A DNA stretch of 6,686 nucleotides from Gammaproteobacteria bacterium (lineage in GTDB: Bacteria; Pseudomonadota; Gammaproteobacteria; Steroidobacterales; Steroidobacteraceae), in the NCBI GenBank assembly GCA_030039615.1, contig JASHVF010000062.1, positions 1-6,686 on the forward strand, written 5' to 3'. Below the pieces are notes generated by a model that made no database searches, was not told the origin of the DNA, and was given only the letters and a program-made list of their open reading frames with translations. The position numbers and the translations under genes were made by a program. Below are positions 1 through 6,407 of this stretch, one piece after another (the stretch's first letter is position 1; each line of letters starts with the position of its first letter).

Positions 1-957
1 CTGCCGAGCGAGGCGAGCGACAGCAACCTGCTGATCGCGCCGGTGCCGGTGGTCGGGGCACGCGAGGAGGACGAGCTCAACGCCTACCTCAGGGACCTGA
101 TCCGCTTGCACGACGGGCACGAGCGGCGGCGGCTCATGTATGTGGCGGTGACGCGCGCCCGGCGCACTCTCTGGCTGTCGGCCGCTCCCGCCGCCACCGC
201 CGATGGCGTCGTAAAGCCCGACCGGCGCAGCGCCCTCAGCGTGCTGTGGGAGGTGCTCGCCGGGCGCTTCGAGACCGTCGGGGACGGCGCGGGCAGGCCC
301 GCTCCCGTGGCGCGCACCGGGCCGGTGCAGCGGCTGCTGCCGAGTTGGCGCGCGGCGGACGCACCGCCGGGTGTTGCCATCAGTCGGCTGCCGGCGGCGT
401 ATCTCGCCGCCGAGACCACCGAGTTCAGCTGGGTCGGAGAGACGCAGCGCCACATCGGTACCGTGGTGCACGCCTGGCTCGCGCGCTTCGCCGGTGAGCA
501 GCGGCTGCCGCAGCCGCCGGACGGCGCAGCCGCTCGCGCGGCGGTACTCGCTGCGCTCGAGCGCGCCGGAGTGGACGAGCGCGAGCGCGCGGCGGCGTGC
601 GACATCGTGCTGAGTGCCCTCGGACAGACGCTCGCCGACGAGCGCGGGCGCTGGATTCTCGACGCGCGGCATCGCGAGGCCCACAGCGAGTGGCAGCTCT
701 CGGGGGTCAGCGGCGGGCGGCTGCGCAGCGTCGTGATCGACCGCTCTTTCATCGACGAGCGCGGCACGCGCTGGGTGATCGACTACAAGACGAGCGCGCA
801 TCGCGGTGGTGGCCTCGACGAGTTCCTCGACCGGGAGATCGAGCGCTACCGCGCGCAGCTCGAAACCTACCGCGAGCTCGCGCGCGGGCTCGGGCCCGAG
901 CCGGTGCGCGCGGCGCTCTACTTCCCGCTGCTTCAGGCGCTGCGCGAGCTCGCCTGA
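1..957 (+). CDS. AddA/RecB-like UvrD-family helicase-nuclease, C-terminal part (5' end outside window)
   Basis: The reading frame is open from the first base and ends in TGA at 955-957, giving 318 residues of a protein whose N-terminal part lies to the left. Near the start, LMYVAVTRARRTLWL (window residues about 44-58) is helicase motif VI of the UvrD/Rep superfamily 1 enzymes. The C-terminal half is a PD-(D/E)XK nuclease of the RecB/AddA type: a GTVVH helix with His157, an acidic residue in VIDRSF (Asp247), the WVIDYKTS strand with Asp261 and Lys263, and a following QLETY that matches the family QxxxY motif (Gln286, Tyr290). All these nuclease residues are present, so the domain looks active. 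Family knowledge: such enzymes unwind and degrade double-strand ends to load recombinase. The short ending after QxxxY resembles AddA more than RecB, but the missing N-terminus prevents a firm choice. The gene converges on gspN, 24 bases away. Confidence 0.85.
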   Translation: MPSEASDSNLLIAPVPVVGAREEDELNAYLRDLIRLHDGHERRRLMYVAVTRARRTLWLSAAPAATADGVVKPDRRSALSVLWEVLAGRFETVGDGAGRPAPVARTGPVQRLLPSWRAADAPPGVAISRLPAAYLAAETTEFSWVGETQRHIGTVVHAWLARFAGEQRLPQPPDGAAARAAVLAALERAGVDERERAAACDIVLSALGQTLADERGRWILDARHREAHSEWQLSGVSGGRLRSVVIDRSFIDERGTRWVIDYKTSAHRGGGLDEFLDREIERYRAQLETYRELARGLGPEPVRAALYFPLLQALRELA

Positions 958-981
958 GGGTGCGCGGCGCGCGCTGCGCCT
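958..981. terminator. GC-rich hairpin in the gap between convergent genes, possible terminator
   Basis: Between the stop codons of the helicase-nuclease gene and gspN, bases 962-968 (GCGCGGC) can pair with 973-979 (GCTGCGC). This gives a 7-bp stem with one G-U pair on the + strand RNA and a 4-base GCGC loop. No run of T follows on either strand, so it is not a classical intrinsic terminator. In DNA this GC-rich the pairing could be chance. Its placement exactly between two convergent stop codons is the only argument for function. Confidence 0.25.
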
Positions 982-1713
982 TCAGAGCGTTCCGGCGATG
1001 CTGAAGGGCCGGCGGCCGAGACTGTCCGGGGTGCCGAGCAGATTGAGATTGGCGACCAGCTCGGGAGGTGCGCCCTCGCGCGCTGCGACCTGGCCCTCGA
1101 GCACGTAGCCCGGCTGCCGCGTGAGGCGCAATGTTCCCTGTACCGCGAGCGGTCCGCCGAGATCGACCAGCGTGCCGAGCGGCTCGCTCCCCCCACCGGG
1201 GAAGCTCACCGCGTAGCTGCCGAGCGCGGTCACGCGGCCGGTCGCCTGCGTCAGGTCGTGCGCCTCGATCCGCCCCTTGAGCTCGGTGATGGCGCCGTGC
1301 TCGATGCGCACCAGTGAGAGGTCGGTGTGCACGCTGCCGCGCAGGCGCGGCGGAACGCGCGGGATCTGACCGCGATCGAGCGGCAGGTCGACGACCAGAT
1401 CACGCAGCACCATGCTGCCGCCGAGTCCGCGGGCGACGTCGGCGCTGCCCGCTATCGGACCGTGCGTGAGTACGATGTGCGCCGCGAGCGTGCCGGTAAG
1501 GAGCCTGAGCGGGGCGATGTCCCAGGCGAGGTCGCCGAAGGGCGCGCGCTCGAGCGTCAGCCCTTCGCAGGAGCCCTGCCACACCGAGCCGTCGACGCTC
1601 GCGCAGCTCACGCTGCCGGTGCGCGGCACGACCCAGCTCGCCGGCAGACGCGCCAGCAGGATGAAGAGGAAGCCGCCGGCGGCGAGCAGCGTGATCCAGA
1701 GGTTGCGCGGCAC
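982..1713 (-). CDS. gspN: Type II secretion system protein N (GspN)
   Basis: This 243-residue protein is the last gene of the secretion cluster. One hydrophobic segment near the N-terminus (residues about 5-23, after MPRN) anchors it in the inner membrane. The rest is a beta-rich periplasmic domain. Features fitting GspN are the GSVWQG element (42-47), a hydrophobic core containing APFGDLAWDIAPLRLLTG, and the ending with a DSLGRRPFSIAGTL-type Gly-Arg-Phe motif. Cys37 and Cys49 flank the GSVWQG element and could pair, which is inference. The start is GTG at 1713, one base after the gspM stop. No strong ribosome site precedes it, so translation is probably coupled to gspM. GspN occurs only in some T2SS clusters and its exact role is not well defined. 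The family call rests on position and these motifs. Confidence 0.85.
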   Translation of the reverse strand: MPRNLWITLLAAGGFLFILLARLPASWVVPRTGSVSCASVDGSVWQGSCEGLTLERAPFGDLAWDIAPLRLLTGTLAAHIVLTHGPIAGSADVARGLGGSMVLRDLVVDLPLDRGQIPRVPPRLRGSVHTDLSLVRIEHGAITELKGRIEAHDLTQATGRVTALGSYAVSFPGGGSEPLGTLVDLGGPLAVQGTLRLTRQPGYVLEGQVAAREGAPPELVANLNLLGTPDSLGRRPFSIAGTL

Positions 1714-1714
1714 G

Positions 1715-2218
1715 TCAGCCCGCGTGCAGGACGAGTGCGGCGTTTACCTGGCCCGGGACGCCGGCATTGTCGATGGTGGCGGAGTCGACGCGGATGCCGT
1801 TCTGCTGCGCGAGGCGCCCGAGCCAGATGATGAGCGCATCGAACGGCGCTTTCTGCAGCCGTAGCGACAGCGCCTGGGGTCCGGCGGGCTCACTGCCCGC
1901 GAGCGCGCCGGCCAAGCCCGACTCGCGCGCCGAGCGGTCGACGATCACGAGCAGCGATTCCCCGGCGGTCCCCGGCGGCTGCGGCGCGGCGCGCAGCTCT
2001 CCGGCAACGCCCTGCATCCACTCGAGGTCGGTGCGCTTCTTGAGCAGCCGCGCGTGTGTCTGGGCGACGCTGTGGTCGAGCGGCAGCAGTACGCCGACGA
2101 CCAGCAGCAGCGGAGCGAGCAGGGCGCCGATCGCGACGATGCGCCGCTCGCGCTCCGAGATCTGCGCGAGGCGCAGCTCGAGCGCATCGAGTGAGAAATT
2201 GGCGAACGGCAGCTTCAT
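1715..2218 (-). CDS. gspM: Type II secretion system protein M (GspM), inner-membrane platform component
   Basis: The 167-residue product matches the usual GspM size and plan. A short cytoplasmic N-terminus contains SERERRIV (21-28), then one transmembrane helix (about 27-46, Leu/Val/Ala rich), a periplasmic helix with charged residues (HARLLKKRTDLEWMQG), and a C-terminal ferredoxin-like region (about 115-167) with APFDALIIWLGRLAQQNGI. Family knowledge: GspM pairs with GspL through these periplasmic domains and helps hold the GspE-GspL-GspF platform in place. The ATG start is 10 bases after the gspL stop. A weak AGGG (complement of 2227-2230) sits 8 bases upstream and overlaps that stop codon. 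The stop is one base before gspN. Confidence 0.92.
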   Translation of the reverse strand: MKLPFANFSLDALELRLAQISERERRIVAIGALLAPLLLVVGVLLPLDHSVAQTHARLLKKRTDLEWMQGVAGELRAAPQPPGTAGESLLVIVDRSARESGLAGALAGSEPAGPQALSLRLQKAPFDALIIWLGRLAQQNGIRVDSATIDNAGVPGQVNAALVLHAG

Positions 2219-2228
2219 GCGCGCCGCC

Positions 2229-3509
2229 CTAAGAGCCCTGGGCGCGGATCTGCACGCGTCCCTGGTAGCTGCTGCCCGCGGTATTTCCCCCGACCAGGCT
2301 CGCCTGCCAGCCGCCGTTGCGCAGCTGCTGGCTCAGGTGGTCGAGGCTTGCGGCATCCGGAGCGTTGAGCGTCAGCTCGAGCACTCCGTCGTGAAAATTG
2401 AGTGACTGAACGCTGGTGCCGGGTGCGCTGCTGCGCGCCCGGGAGACCGCCTCGAGGGCGCCGAGCAGGCCGCCGCCGCTGCTGCGCACGGCGGCGAGCC
2501 GCGCCTCCATGCGCCGCCGCGCGTCCGTGGTGCTGGTCTCGCCCGGCATGGCGCTGTGGAAGGTATCGCGGATCGAGGCATCGACCTGACGTTCCCGGCT
2601 CTTGAGGACCCGCAGCTCGACGCTCTTGCCGATGACGTGCAGCGCGACCAGCGACAGGAGGAGCAGCGCCGCGATCCGCCAGGCGGACAGGCCCACGGCG
2701 CGGGCGCTCTTCGGGGCGTAGGAGCCCTGCAGCAGGTTGATGGCGCTCGTGCCCGGCAGCTGCTGCGCGAAAAGTGCCAGCGGCCCGTCGCTGAGCAGCT
2801 GCACCTTGAGGCTCACGAACCGCTCACGCCTGGCTTCCACCTCGGCCGAATGCCGCTGCCACTCGGGCGGGCCGCTATAGAGAATGAGGCCGCGGGAGGC
2901 GCCGCCGTCCTCGGGTGGCGCGCTCGCCGGTGCCTCGGGCGCGGGCGCCGCCCCGCGCGGCGGCGACTCGGCAATGGTGAGCGCCTCGGCGAGTGCGTCC
3001 ATCGGCAGGCATACCGGGGGCGCACCCGGGGCGCGCACCAGCACCGTATCCGCCTCGAGGAGCGCGACCGCCTGTCCGGGATTCGAAGGCAGCAGCTCGC
3101 TGTCGGGATAGAGGCACTCGGGCTCGATGCCCGCATCGCGCAGCGCCGACAGCCACTGGTCCATCAGCGCGCGCGCCACCACGGCGACCGGGGTGCGGGT
3201 CGAGTCGGGGGCGCGCTTGCCGAGGGCGAAGTGCAGCTCCTCCACGTCCTCGGCGAGCTGCTCCTCGAGCGCGTAAGGCACCAGCTGCTGCAGCTTGACG
3301 CCACCCTTGGCGGGCAGCTCCGGCTCGGCGAGCACCACGTCGGTCCCCGGGACGAGCACGCACACGCGGCGCGTGGGCGCCGCGGAGGCGGCGGCCTCGA
3401 GCGGCCCGCTCTGGGTCGCGGTCAGCGGCGCGCCCGCGGCACTCACGACCAGCCACGCGGCCGGCTCTTCCAGCGCACGCGGCAGGCGCAGCAGCAGCCA
3501 GTCAGCCAT
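2229..3509 (-). CDS. gspL: Type II secretion system protein L (GspL), link between the GspE ATPase and the membrane platform
   Basis: This 426-residue protein has the bitopic GspL layout. The large cytoplasmic domain (about 1-272) carries the diagnostic stretch LQQLVPYALEEQLAEDVEEL (73-92, followed by HFALG) and INLLQGSYAP just before the membrane (257-266). One transmembrane helix (about 276-293) is followed by a periplasmic coiled region with many Arg residues (about 298-345) and a small C-terminal ferredoxin-like domain (about 346-426). Family knowledge: the cytoplasmic part binds GspE and the periplasmic part binds GspM. Oddity: residues about 183-206 form a Pro/Ala/Gly-rich linker inside the cytoplasmic domain. 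The ATG start lies 9 bases after the gspK stop, with GGAG (complement of 3514-3517) only 4 bases upstream. Confidence 0.94.
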   Translation of the reverse strand: MADWLLLRLPRALEEPAAWLVVSAAGAPLTATQSGPLEAAASAAPTRRVCVLVPGTDVVLAEPELPAKGGVKLQQLVPYALEEQLAEDVEELHFALGKRAPDSTRTPVAVVARALMDQWLSALRDAGIEPECLYPDSELLPSNPGQAVALLEADTVLVRAPGAPPVCLPMDALAEALTIAESPPRGAAPAPEAPASAPPEDGGASRGLILYSGPPEWQRHSAEVEARRERFVSLKVQLLSDGPLALFAQQLPGTSAINLLQGSYAPKSARAVGLSAWRIAALLLLSLVALHVIGKSVELRVLKSRERQVDASIRDTFHSAMPGETSTTDARRRMEARLAAVRSSGGGLLGALEAVSRARSSAPGTSVQSLNFHDGVLELTLNAPDAASLDHLSQQLRNGGWQASLVGGNTAGSSYQGRVQIRAQGS

Positions 3510-3518
3510 GCGGCTCCA

Positions 3519-4499
3519 TCAGTCGGGTGTGTAACTGCGCAGAATGGGGCGCACCTGGCCACTCTGATCCTGCAGGAGAAGACTGTACAAGTTGAACTCC
3601 GAGCTGCCAATAGCGATGAGACTGGTGAGGCGGAAGTAACTCGAGGTCATCGTCAGCTTCGAGGAGATGCCCTTCCAGACCCCGGCCTGGGCGGCCGCCT
3701 GATAGTCGCTGAGACTCGGAAAGCAGCCGCTGGCGGCCGCGCGGTTCTTGGCGAGGCCGCTCGGATCGCTCGAGAAATCGCCGTGCCCGAGGTACGCATC
3801 GAGCACCGGCCCCGCGGCGGTGCACACGTTGAGGCCCGTGCCGTAGGGCAGCGCGGTCACGTAGGGCGAGAGCGTCACGTAGCGATCGCGCCCGAAGCCG
3901 GGCAGCGCCAGGAGCTCGCTGGCGTTGGTGATGTAGCGGTTGGGCGTGCGGTAGGGCGGCACCTGACCCATGTAGACGCTGTCCTCGGCGCCCTCCGGGA
4001 CCGACGGTACGATGTCGCGGTCGATCCAGTCGACCATGTAGCCGGCCCACTTCGGCTCGAGCCCCAGCATCTCGAGCAGCTGTTGGAATGCGGTCACCTG
4101 CACCGCGTCCGGCGTGCCATCCTGTTGCACCAGGTTGTTGAGATTGAAGCGGCCCTGCAGATCCTCGAGCTGCGCGGTCAGCATGACGCCCGGAACGACC
4201 TCGACCGGACCCACCGCCTGGCCCCAGCCCTGCGCCGGGTAGGTGTGCTGCGGATCGGACTGCCGCGCCAGCCGCAGTCCGTACGCCGCGAGCGCCTCCG
4301 CCGCCTGCTGCACCAGCAGCGCCTGGTCGAAGGCGTAGGTGGCGCCGCCGCGGCGGAAGGTCATGGCGTTCTCGTAGGCGATGGCGGCGGCGAGGATCGT
4401 GCCGAGCGCGACCAGCAGCACCGCGACCAGCAGCGCGATGCCGCGCTGCGCCCGCGGCGGACTGCACGCGCCCAGGCGGCGGCGGGCACGGCCCGGCAT
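3519..4499 (-). CDS. gspK: Type II secretion system minor pseudopilin GspK
   Basis: The product is 326 residues, the usual size for GspK, the largest minor pseudopilin. Its basic leader ends at Gly20, giving the prepilin peptidase site RG/IALLVAVLLVALGT. As in other GspK proteins the mature +5 residue is not Glu. The hydrophobic helix spans about 21-42. Diagnostic motifs follow: LEDLQGRFNLNNL (111-123), DWIDRD (157-162), EDSVYMG with PPYRTPN (172-187) and SELLALPGFG (194-203). The element usually reading N-V-N-T-A is NVCTA here (Cys226), and a second Cys lies at 259. Family knowledge: GspK caps the pseudopilus tip with GspI and GspJ. The ATG at 4499 shares its A with the gspJ TGA. A longer in-frame start at 4631 is rejected because it adds 44 Arg/His-rich residues ahead of the leader. 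Confidence 0.95.
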   Translation of the reverse strand: MPGRARRRLGACSPPRAQRGIALLVAVLLVALGTILAAAIAYENAMTFRRGGATYAFDQALLVQQAAEALAAYGLRLARQSDPQHTYPAQGWGQAVGPVEVVPGVMLTAQLEDLQGRFNLNNLVQQDGTPDAVQVTAFQQLLEMLGLEPKWAGYMVDWIDRDIVPSVPEGAEDSVYMGQVPPYRTPNRYITNASELLALPGFGRDRYVTLSPYVTALPYGTGLNVCTAAGPVLDAYLGHGDFSSDPSGLAKNRAAASGCFPSLSDYQAAAQAGVWKGISSKLTMTSSYFRLTSLIAIGSSEFNLYSLLLQDQSGQVRPILRSYTPD

Positions 4500-5224
4500 C
4501 AGCCCGCCACCTCGAAGATGCGCATGAGCTGGCCGAAGTCCTCGGTGTCGATGGTCACCTGCACGGCGATCGGCCGGATGCGCAGGCTGCTCTCGATTGC
4601 CTGGGCTCCGCCGACGGTGGCCGGCGGCCACTGCGGCTGCCAGTTGCGGGTGAGATCCATGTACTGGATGGTCACCGACTTCACTTTCGTCAGCAGGTCG
4701 CGCCGCGCGGTGGTGCTCGAGAGCGTCGGATCGAGCACGTACCAGTATTCGCGCCGCAGCGTGCCGTTCTCGAGATAGTAGGCGACGCGCTGCTCCGCGG
4801 GACGCTGCAGGCCGTTGGGATTCGCCCAGCCGCCGCGCGTGAACTGCACGAGCGGCGGCGTACCGGTGGTGGTTCCCAGCGTCGAGGACGAGCTGCTCGC
4901 GCCGCCGAGCTGCGTGACGGAGCCTGCGAGCTGCGTGCCGCTCGGGTTGGCCTGCAGCGCCGGCTGCGAGGGCTCATCGCCGATCGGCTGCCGCACCGGG
5001 CGCGGCTCGAGCTGTACGAAGTCCTGCTCGAGCACGCGCATCGCGGTCTCGACCTCGAGGAGGCGCGCCTGGCGCTCCTTGAGCGAGCCGCGCGTGCTGA
5101 TCGCCTGGGTGAGCGTGCCGTAGCCCATGGCGAACATGAGCGCGGCGATGAAGAGCGCCACCAGGAGCTCGAGCAGCGTAAAGCCGTACCCATGGCCGCG
5201 AGCGCCGCGCCGCGACATGCACAT
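4499..5224 (-). CDS. gspJ: Type II secretion system minor pseudopilin GspJ
   Basis: From the ATG at 5224 the product is 241 residues. The leader MCMSRRGARGHGYG ends in Gly14, followed by FTLLELLVALFIAAL, a type IV prepilin peptidase site with Glu at +5 (residue 19). GspJ hallmarks are the helix RLLEVETAMRVLEQDFVQLE (54-73), the FTRGGWANPNGLQRPAEQRV stretch (128-147) leading into VAYYLENGTLRREYW, and a C-terminal VQVTIDTEDFGQL beta region. Residues 107-124 are a Ser/Thr/Gly-rich insert. The start is uncertain. A GTG at 5236 overlaps the gspI stop as GTGA and has TGAGGG 4 bases upstream, adding four residues. An ATG at 5218 would remove two. Family knowledge: GspJ forms the tip complex with GspI and GspK. 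The stop overlaps the gspK start by one base. Confidence 0.93.
   Translation of the reverse strand: MCMSRRGARGHGYGFTLLELLVALFIAALMFAMGYGTLTQAISTRGSLKERQARLLEVETAMRVLEQDFVQLEPRPVRQPIGDEPSQPALQANPSGTQLAGSVTQLGGASSSSSTLGTTTGTPPLVQFTRGGWANPNGLQRPAEQRVAYYLENGTLRREYWYVLDPTLSSTTARRDLLTKVKSVTIQYMDLTRNWQPQWPPATVGGAQAIESSLRIRPIAVQVTIDTEDFGQLMRIFEVAG
4509..4513 (-). promoter_or_regulatory. Ribosome binding site of gspK
   Basis: GAGGT on the minus strand lies 9 bases before the ATG at 4499, inside the last codons of gspJ. It supports that ATG, rather than the upstream in-frame start at 4631, as the true gspK start. Confidence 0.65.
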
Positions 5225-5232
5225 GGCGCGGC

Positions 5233-5820
5233 TCACCGCACCCTCAGGTTCGTGGGCCGCTGCACGGGCTGCGTCGCGGGCGGCGCCGCGGGGTTGGTGT
5301 TCGGCGTGGTGCCCGGAGCGGGCGTCGTGCCGGGCGTCGTTCCGCCCTGGGTGCCGCCGGCCGCGTTCGAGCCGGGGGCGAGCAGCTGCTCGCCCCAGTC
5401 GGGCAGGTCGCCGCGCGGCTGACCGACGGCATCGCCCCACATGCCGCTCATGGTCGTATACCAGCCGCGGTCGTCGCTGCTCGCCTCGACGTCCGCGGGG
5501 CGCACGCTCACGTCGATGCGCACCATGCCGGGCACCTGTGTGGCGCTCACCGTCTGATGCCAGTGCCACTTGCGCCCGGCCATGTCGCTGTCGCCCTCGG
5601 TGTCGCCGGTGGTGGGCGCCTGGCCGCTGAGACGCACCTGCGCGATCTGATTGAGCGCCACGTAGTTGGCGAAGGTCTTGTCGCGCAGGTAGGAAACGGT
5701 GTCCGCCGAGGAGGTGAGGGCGCCGAGCACGGCGGCCATCCCCGCGGCGACGATCGCGAGCGCCACCAACACCTCGATGAGCGTGAAGCCGCCGCCGGGC
5801 GCTGCGCCTCGCGGGCTCAT
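5233..5820 (-). CDS. gspI: Type II secretion system minor pseudopilin GspI with a Pro/Thr-rich C-terminal tail
   Basis: The product is 195 residues. The short leader MSPRGAAPGGG is cleaved before FTLIEVLVALAIVAAG, with Glu16 at mature +5. The helix ANYVALNQIAQVRLSG (51-66) and the beta stretch WHWHQTVSATQVPGMVRIDV (85-104) are typical of GspI, which usually ends soon after. Here the chain continues with about 85 more residues. From about 150 to 190 this extension is low complexity, rich in Gly, Thr, Pro, Ala and Asn, with three GTTP units. Family knowledge: GspI nucleates the tip complex with GspJ and GspK. The ATG overlaps the gspH stop as ATGA and is preceded by a strong ribosome site inside gspH. 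Because gspJ begins normally right after the stop, the tail is not an obvious frameshift product. Confidence 0.93.
   Translation of the reverse strand: MSPRGAAPGGGFTLIEVLVALAIVAAGMAAVLGALTSSADTVSYLRDKTFANYVALNQIAQVRLSGQAPTTGDTEGDSDMAGRKWHWHQTVSATQVPGMVRIDVSVRPADVEASSDDRGWYTTMSGMWGDAVGQPRGDLPDWGEQLLAPGSNAAGGTQGGTTPGTTPAPGTTPNTNPAAPPATQPVQRPTNLRVR
5241..5246 (-). promoter_or_regulatory. Possible ribosome binding site for gspJ (favours a GTG start at 5236)
   Basis: TGAGGG on the minus strand sits 4 bases before a GTG at 5236-5234 that overlaps the gspI TGA. It is too far (about 16 bases) from the ATG at 5224 to serve it well. This is the main argument for the slightly longer gspJ reading. Confidence 0.4.
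5302..5343 (-). repeat. Degenerate 12-base coding repeat (three GTTP units) in the gspI tail
   Basis: Read on the minus strand, these 42 bases encode GTTP-GTTP-AP-GTTP. The first two units are adjacent 12-mers that differ at one base (GGAACGACGCCC and GGCACGACGCCC). The third, GGCACCACGCCG, follows after a two-codon spacer. The near identity suggests growth of the tail by tandem duplication, and the unit count may vary between strains, which is inference. Confidence 0.55.
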
Positions 5821-6407
5821 CGTGCGGCCACCTCCACCATGGGCTGCTCGACCAGTACTCCCTTGTCGTCGGGCGCGACGGTGACGCTGCGCGCACCGCC
5901 GTCGCGCTCGAGACTCACCGCGAAGGAAGTCAGGTCGCCGTCGGAGAAGATCATCACCTGCGGAGTCTTGTCCTTCGCATCCGCCGGGCGCTTGAGCACC
6001 ACCGGCCGCGTCTCGACCACCAGCTTGACACCGAGACCGTCGGGGAGCTTGCGCGCCGCGAAGGCGTCGTCCTCGGTCGGATCGCGCCACTGTCCGAGCA
6101 ACTGGTCGTACACCAGGAATTCGTAGCTGTCCTCCTGGAAGAAGACCCCGTACTCGCGGGTCTGCAGCTCGCCCTGCTCACGCGCGTAGTTGATGAGGGC
6201 CAGCAAGCGGTCGCTCTCGCGCTCGAGATCGCGATCGCGTCCGGTGAGAGTCACCGTCAGCATGATGCCGGCCGAGACCAGGCCGATGATCAGCACGACC
6301 ACCAGCAGCTCGATCAGAGTGAATCCGGCAGCGCCGCTGCGCCCGCGCGCACGCCGGCACCGCCGCGACAGGCTACTGCGTGAGGTTCCAGTTGCAGATG
6401 TCGGCAT
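5817..6407 (-). CDS. gspH: Type II secretion system pseudopilin GspH
   Basis: The mature part is clear: a basic leader ending RRARGRSGAAG, then FTLIELLVVVLIIGLVSAG with Glu at +5, a helix LERESDRLLALINYAREQGE (61-80), REYGVFFQEDSYEFLVYD (84-101), then a beta domain with VMIFSDGDLTSFAVSL (151-166). These are GspH hallmarks and the size (196 residues) suits the family. The start is the weak point. Between the gspG stop and the prepilin site there is no in-frame ATG, GTG or TTG. The nearest is the ATG at 6407, which lies inside gspG (35-base overlap) and gives a 28-residue leader. A CTG at 6371, directly after the gspG stop, would give a more usual 16-residue leader. Family knowledge: GspH is a low-abundance pseudopilin of the pseudopilus. 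The stop overlaps the gspI start (ATGA). Confidence 0.9.
   Translation of the reverse strand: MPTSATGTSRSSLSRRCRRARGRSGAAGFTLIELLVVVLIIGLVSAGIMLTVTLTGRDRDLERESDRLLALINYAREQGELQTREYGVFFQEDSYEFLVYDQLLGQWRDPTEDDAFAARKLPDGLGVKLVVETRPVVLKRPADAKDKTPQVMIFSDGDLTSFAVSLERDGGARSVTVAPDDKGVLVEQPMVEVAAR
5830..5835 (-). promoter_or_regulatory. Ribosome binding site of gspI
   Basis: The minus strand reads GGAGGT here, 9 bases before the gspI ATG at 5820. It is the strongest Shine-Dalgarno match I found in the cluster and lies within the last codons of gspH. It fixes the gspI start and the ATGA overlap. Confidence 0.7.

Noticed and set aside
84..767. A 227-codon minus-strand frame opposite the helicase-nuclease gene
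   Set aside because: Its translation is Ser/Arg/Ala-rich with no motif, while the + strand has helicase motif VI and a complete nuclease signature in the same place.
4500..4631. N-terminal extension of gspK to an upstream ATG
   Set aside because: The added 44 residues are Arg/His-rich, overlap the gspJ C-terminus and lie ahead of a normal leader peptide. The ATG at 4499 has a good ribosome site.
2556..4778. A 740-codon open frame on the + strand, the longest in the window
   Set aside because: It runs antisense through parts of gspJ, gspL and all of gspK. Its translation is rich in Arg, Gly, His and Ala with no recognisable domain. Long antisense frames are expected in GC-rich DNA, and the minus-strand genes carry clear family motifs.
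5270..5400. The GC-rich repeats considered as a CRISPR or non-coding repeat array
   Set aside because: The repeats are in codon register within gspI, only 12 bases long and have no spacers. They encode GTTP units.
5225..5896. N-terminal extension of gspJ through gspI
   Set aside because: The extra residues are the out-of-frame shadow of gspI. The prepilin leader and cleavage site place the start at about 5218-5236.
5821..6090. N-terminal extension of gspI into gspH
   Set aside because: The prepilin leader MSPRGAAPGGG with a strong ribosome site at 5830-5835 fixes the start at 5820. The upstream residues are a shadow of gspH.
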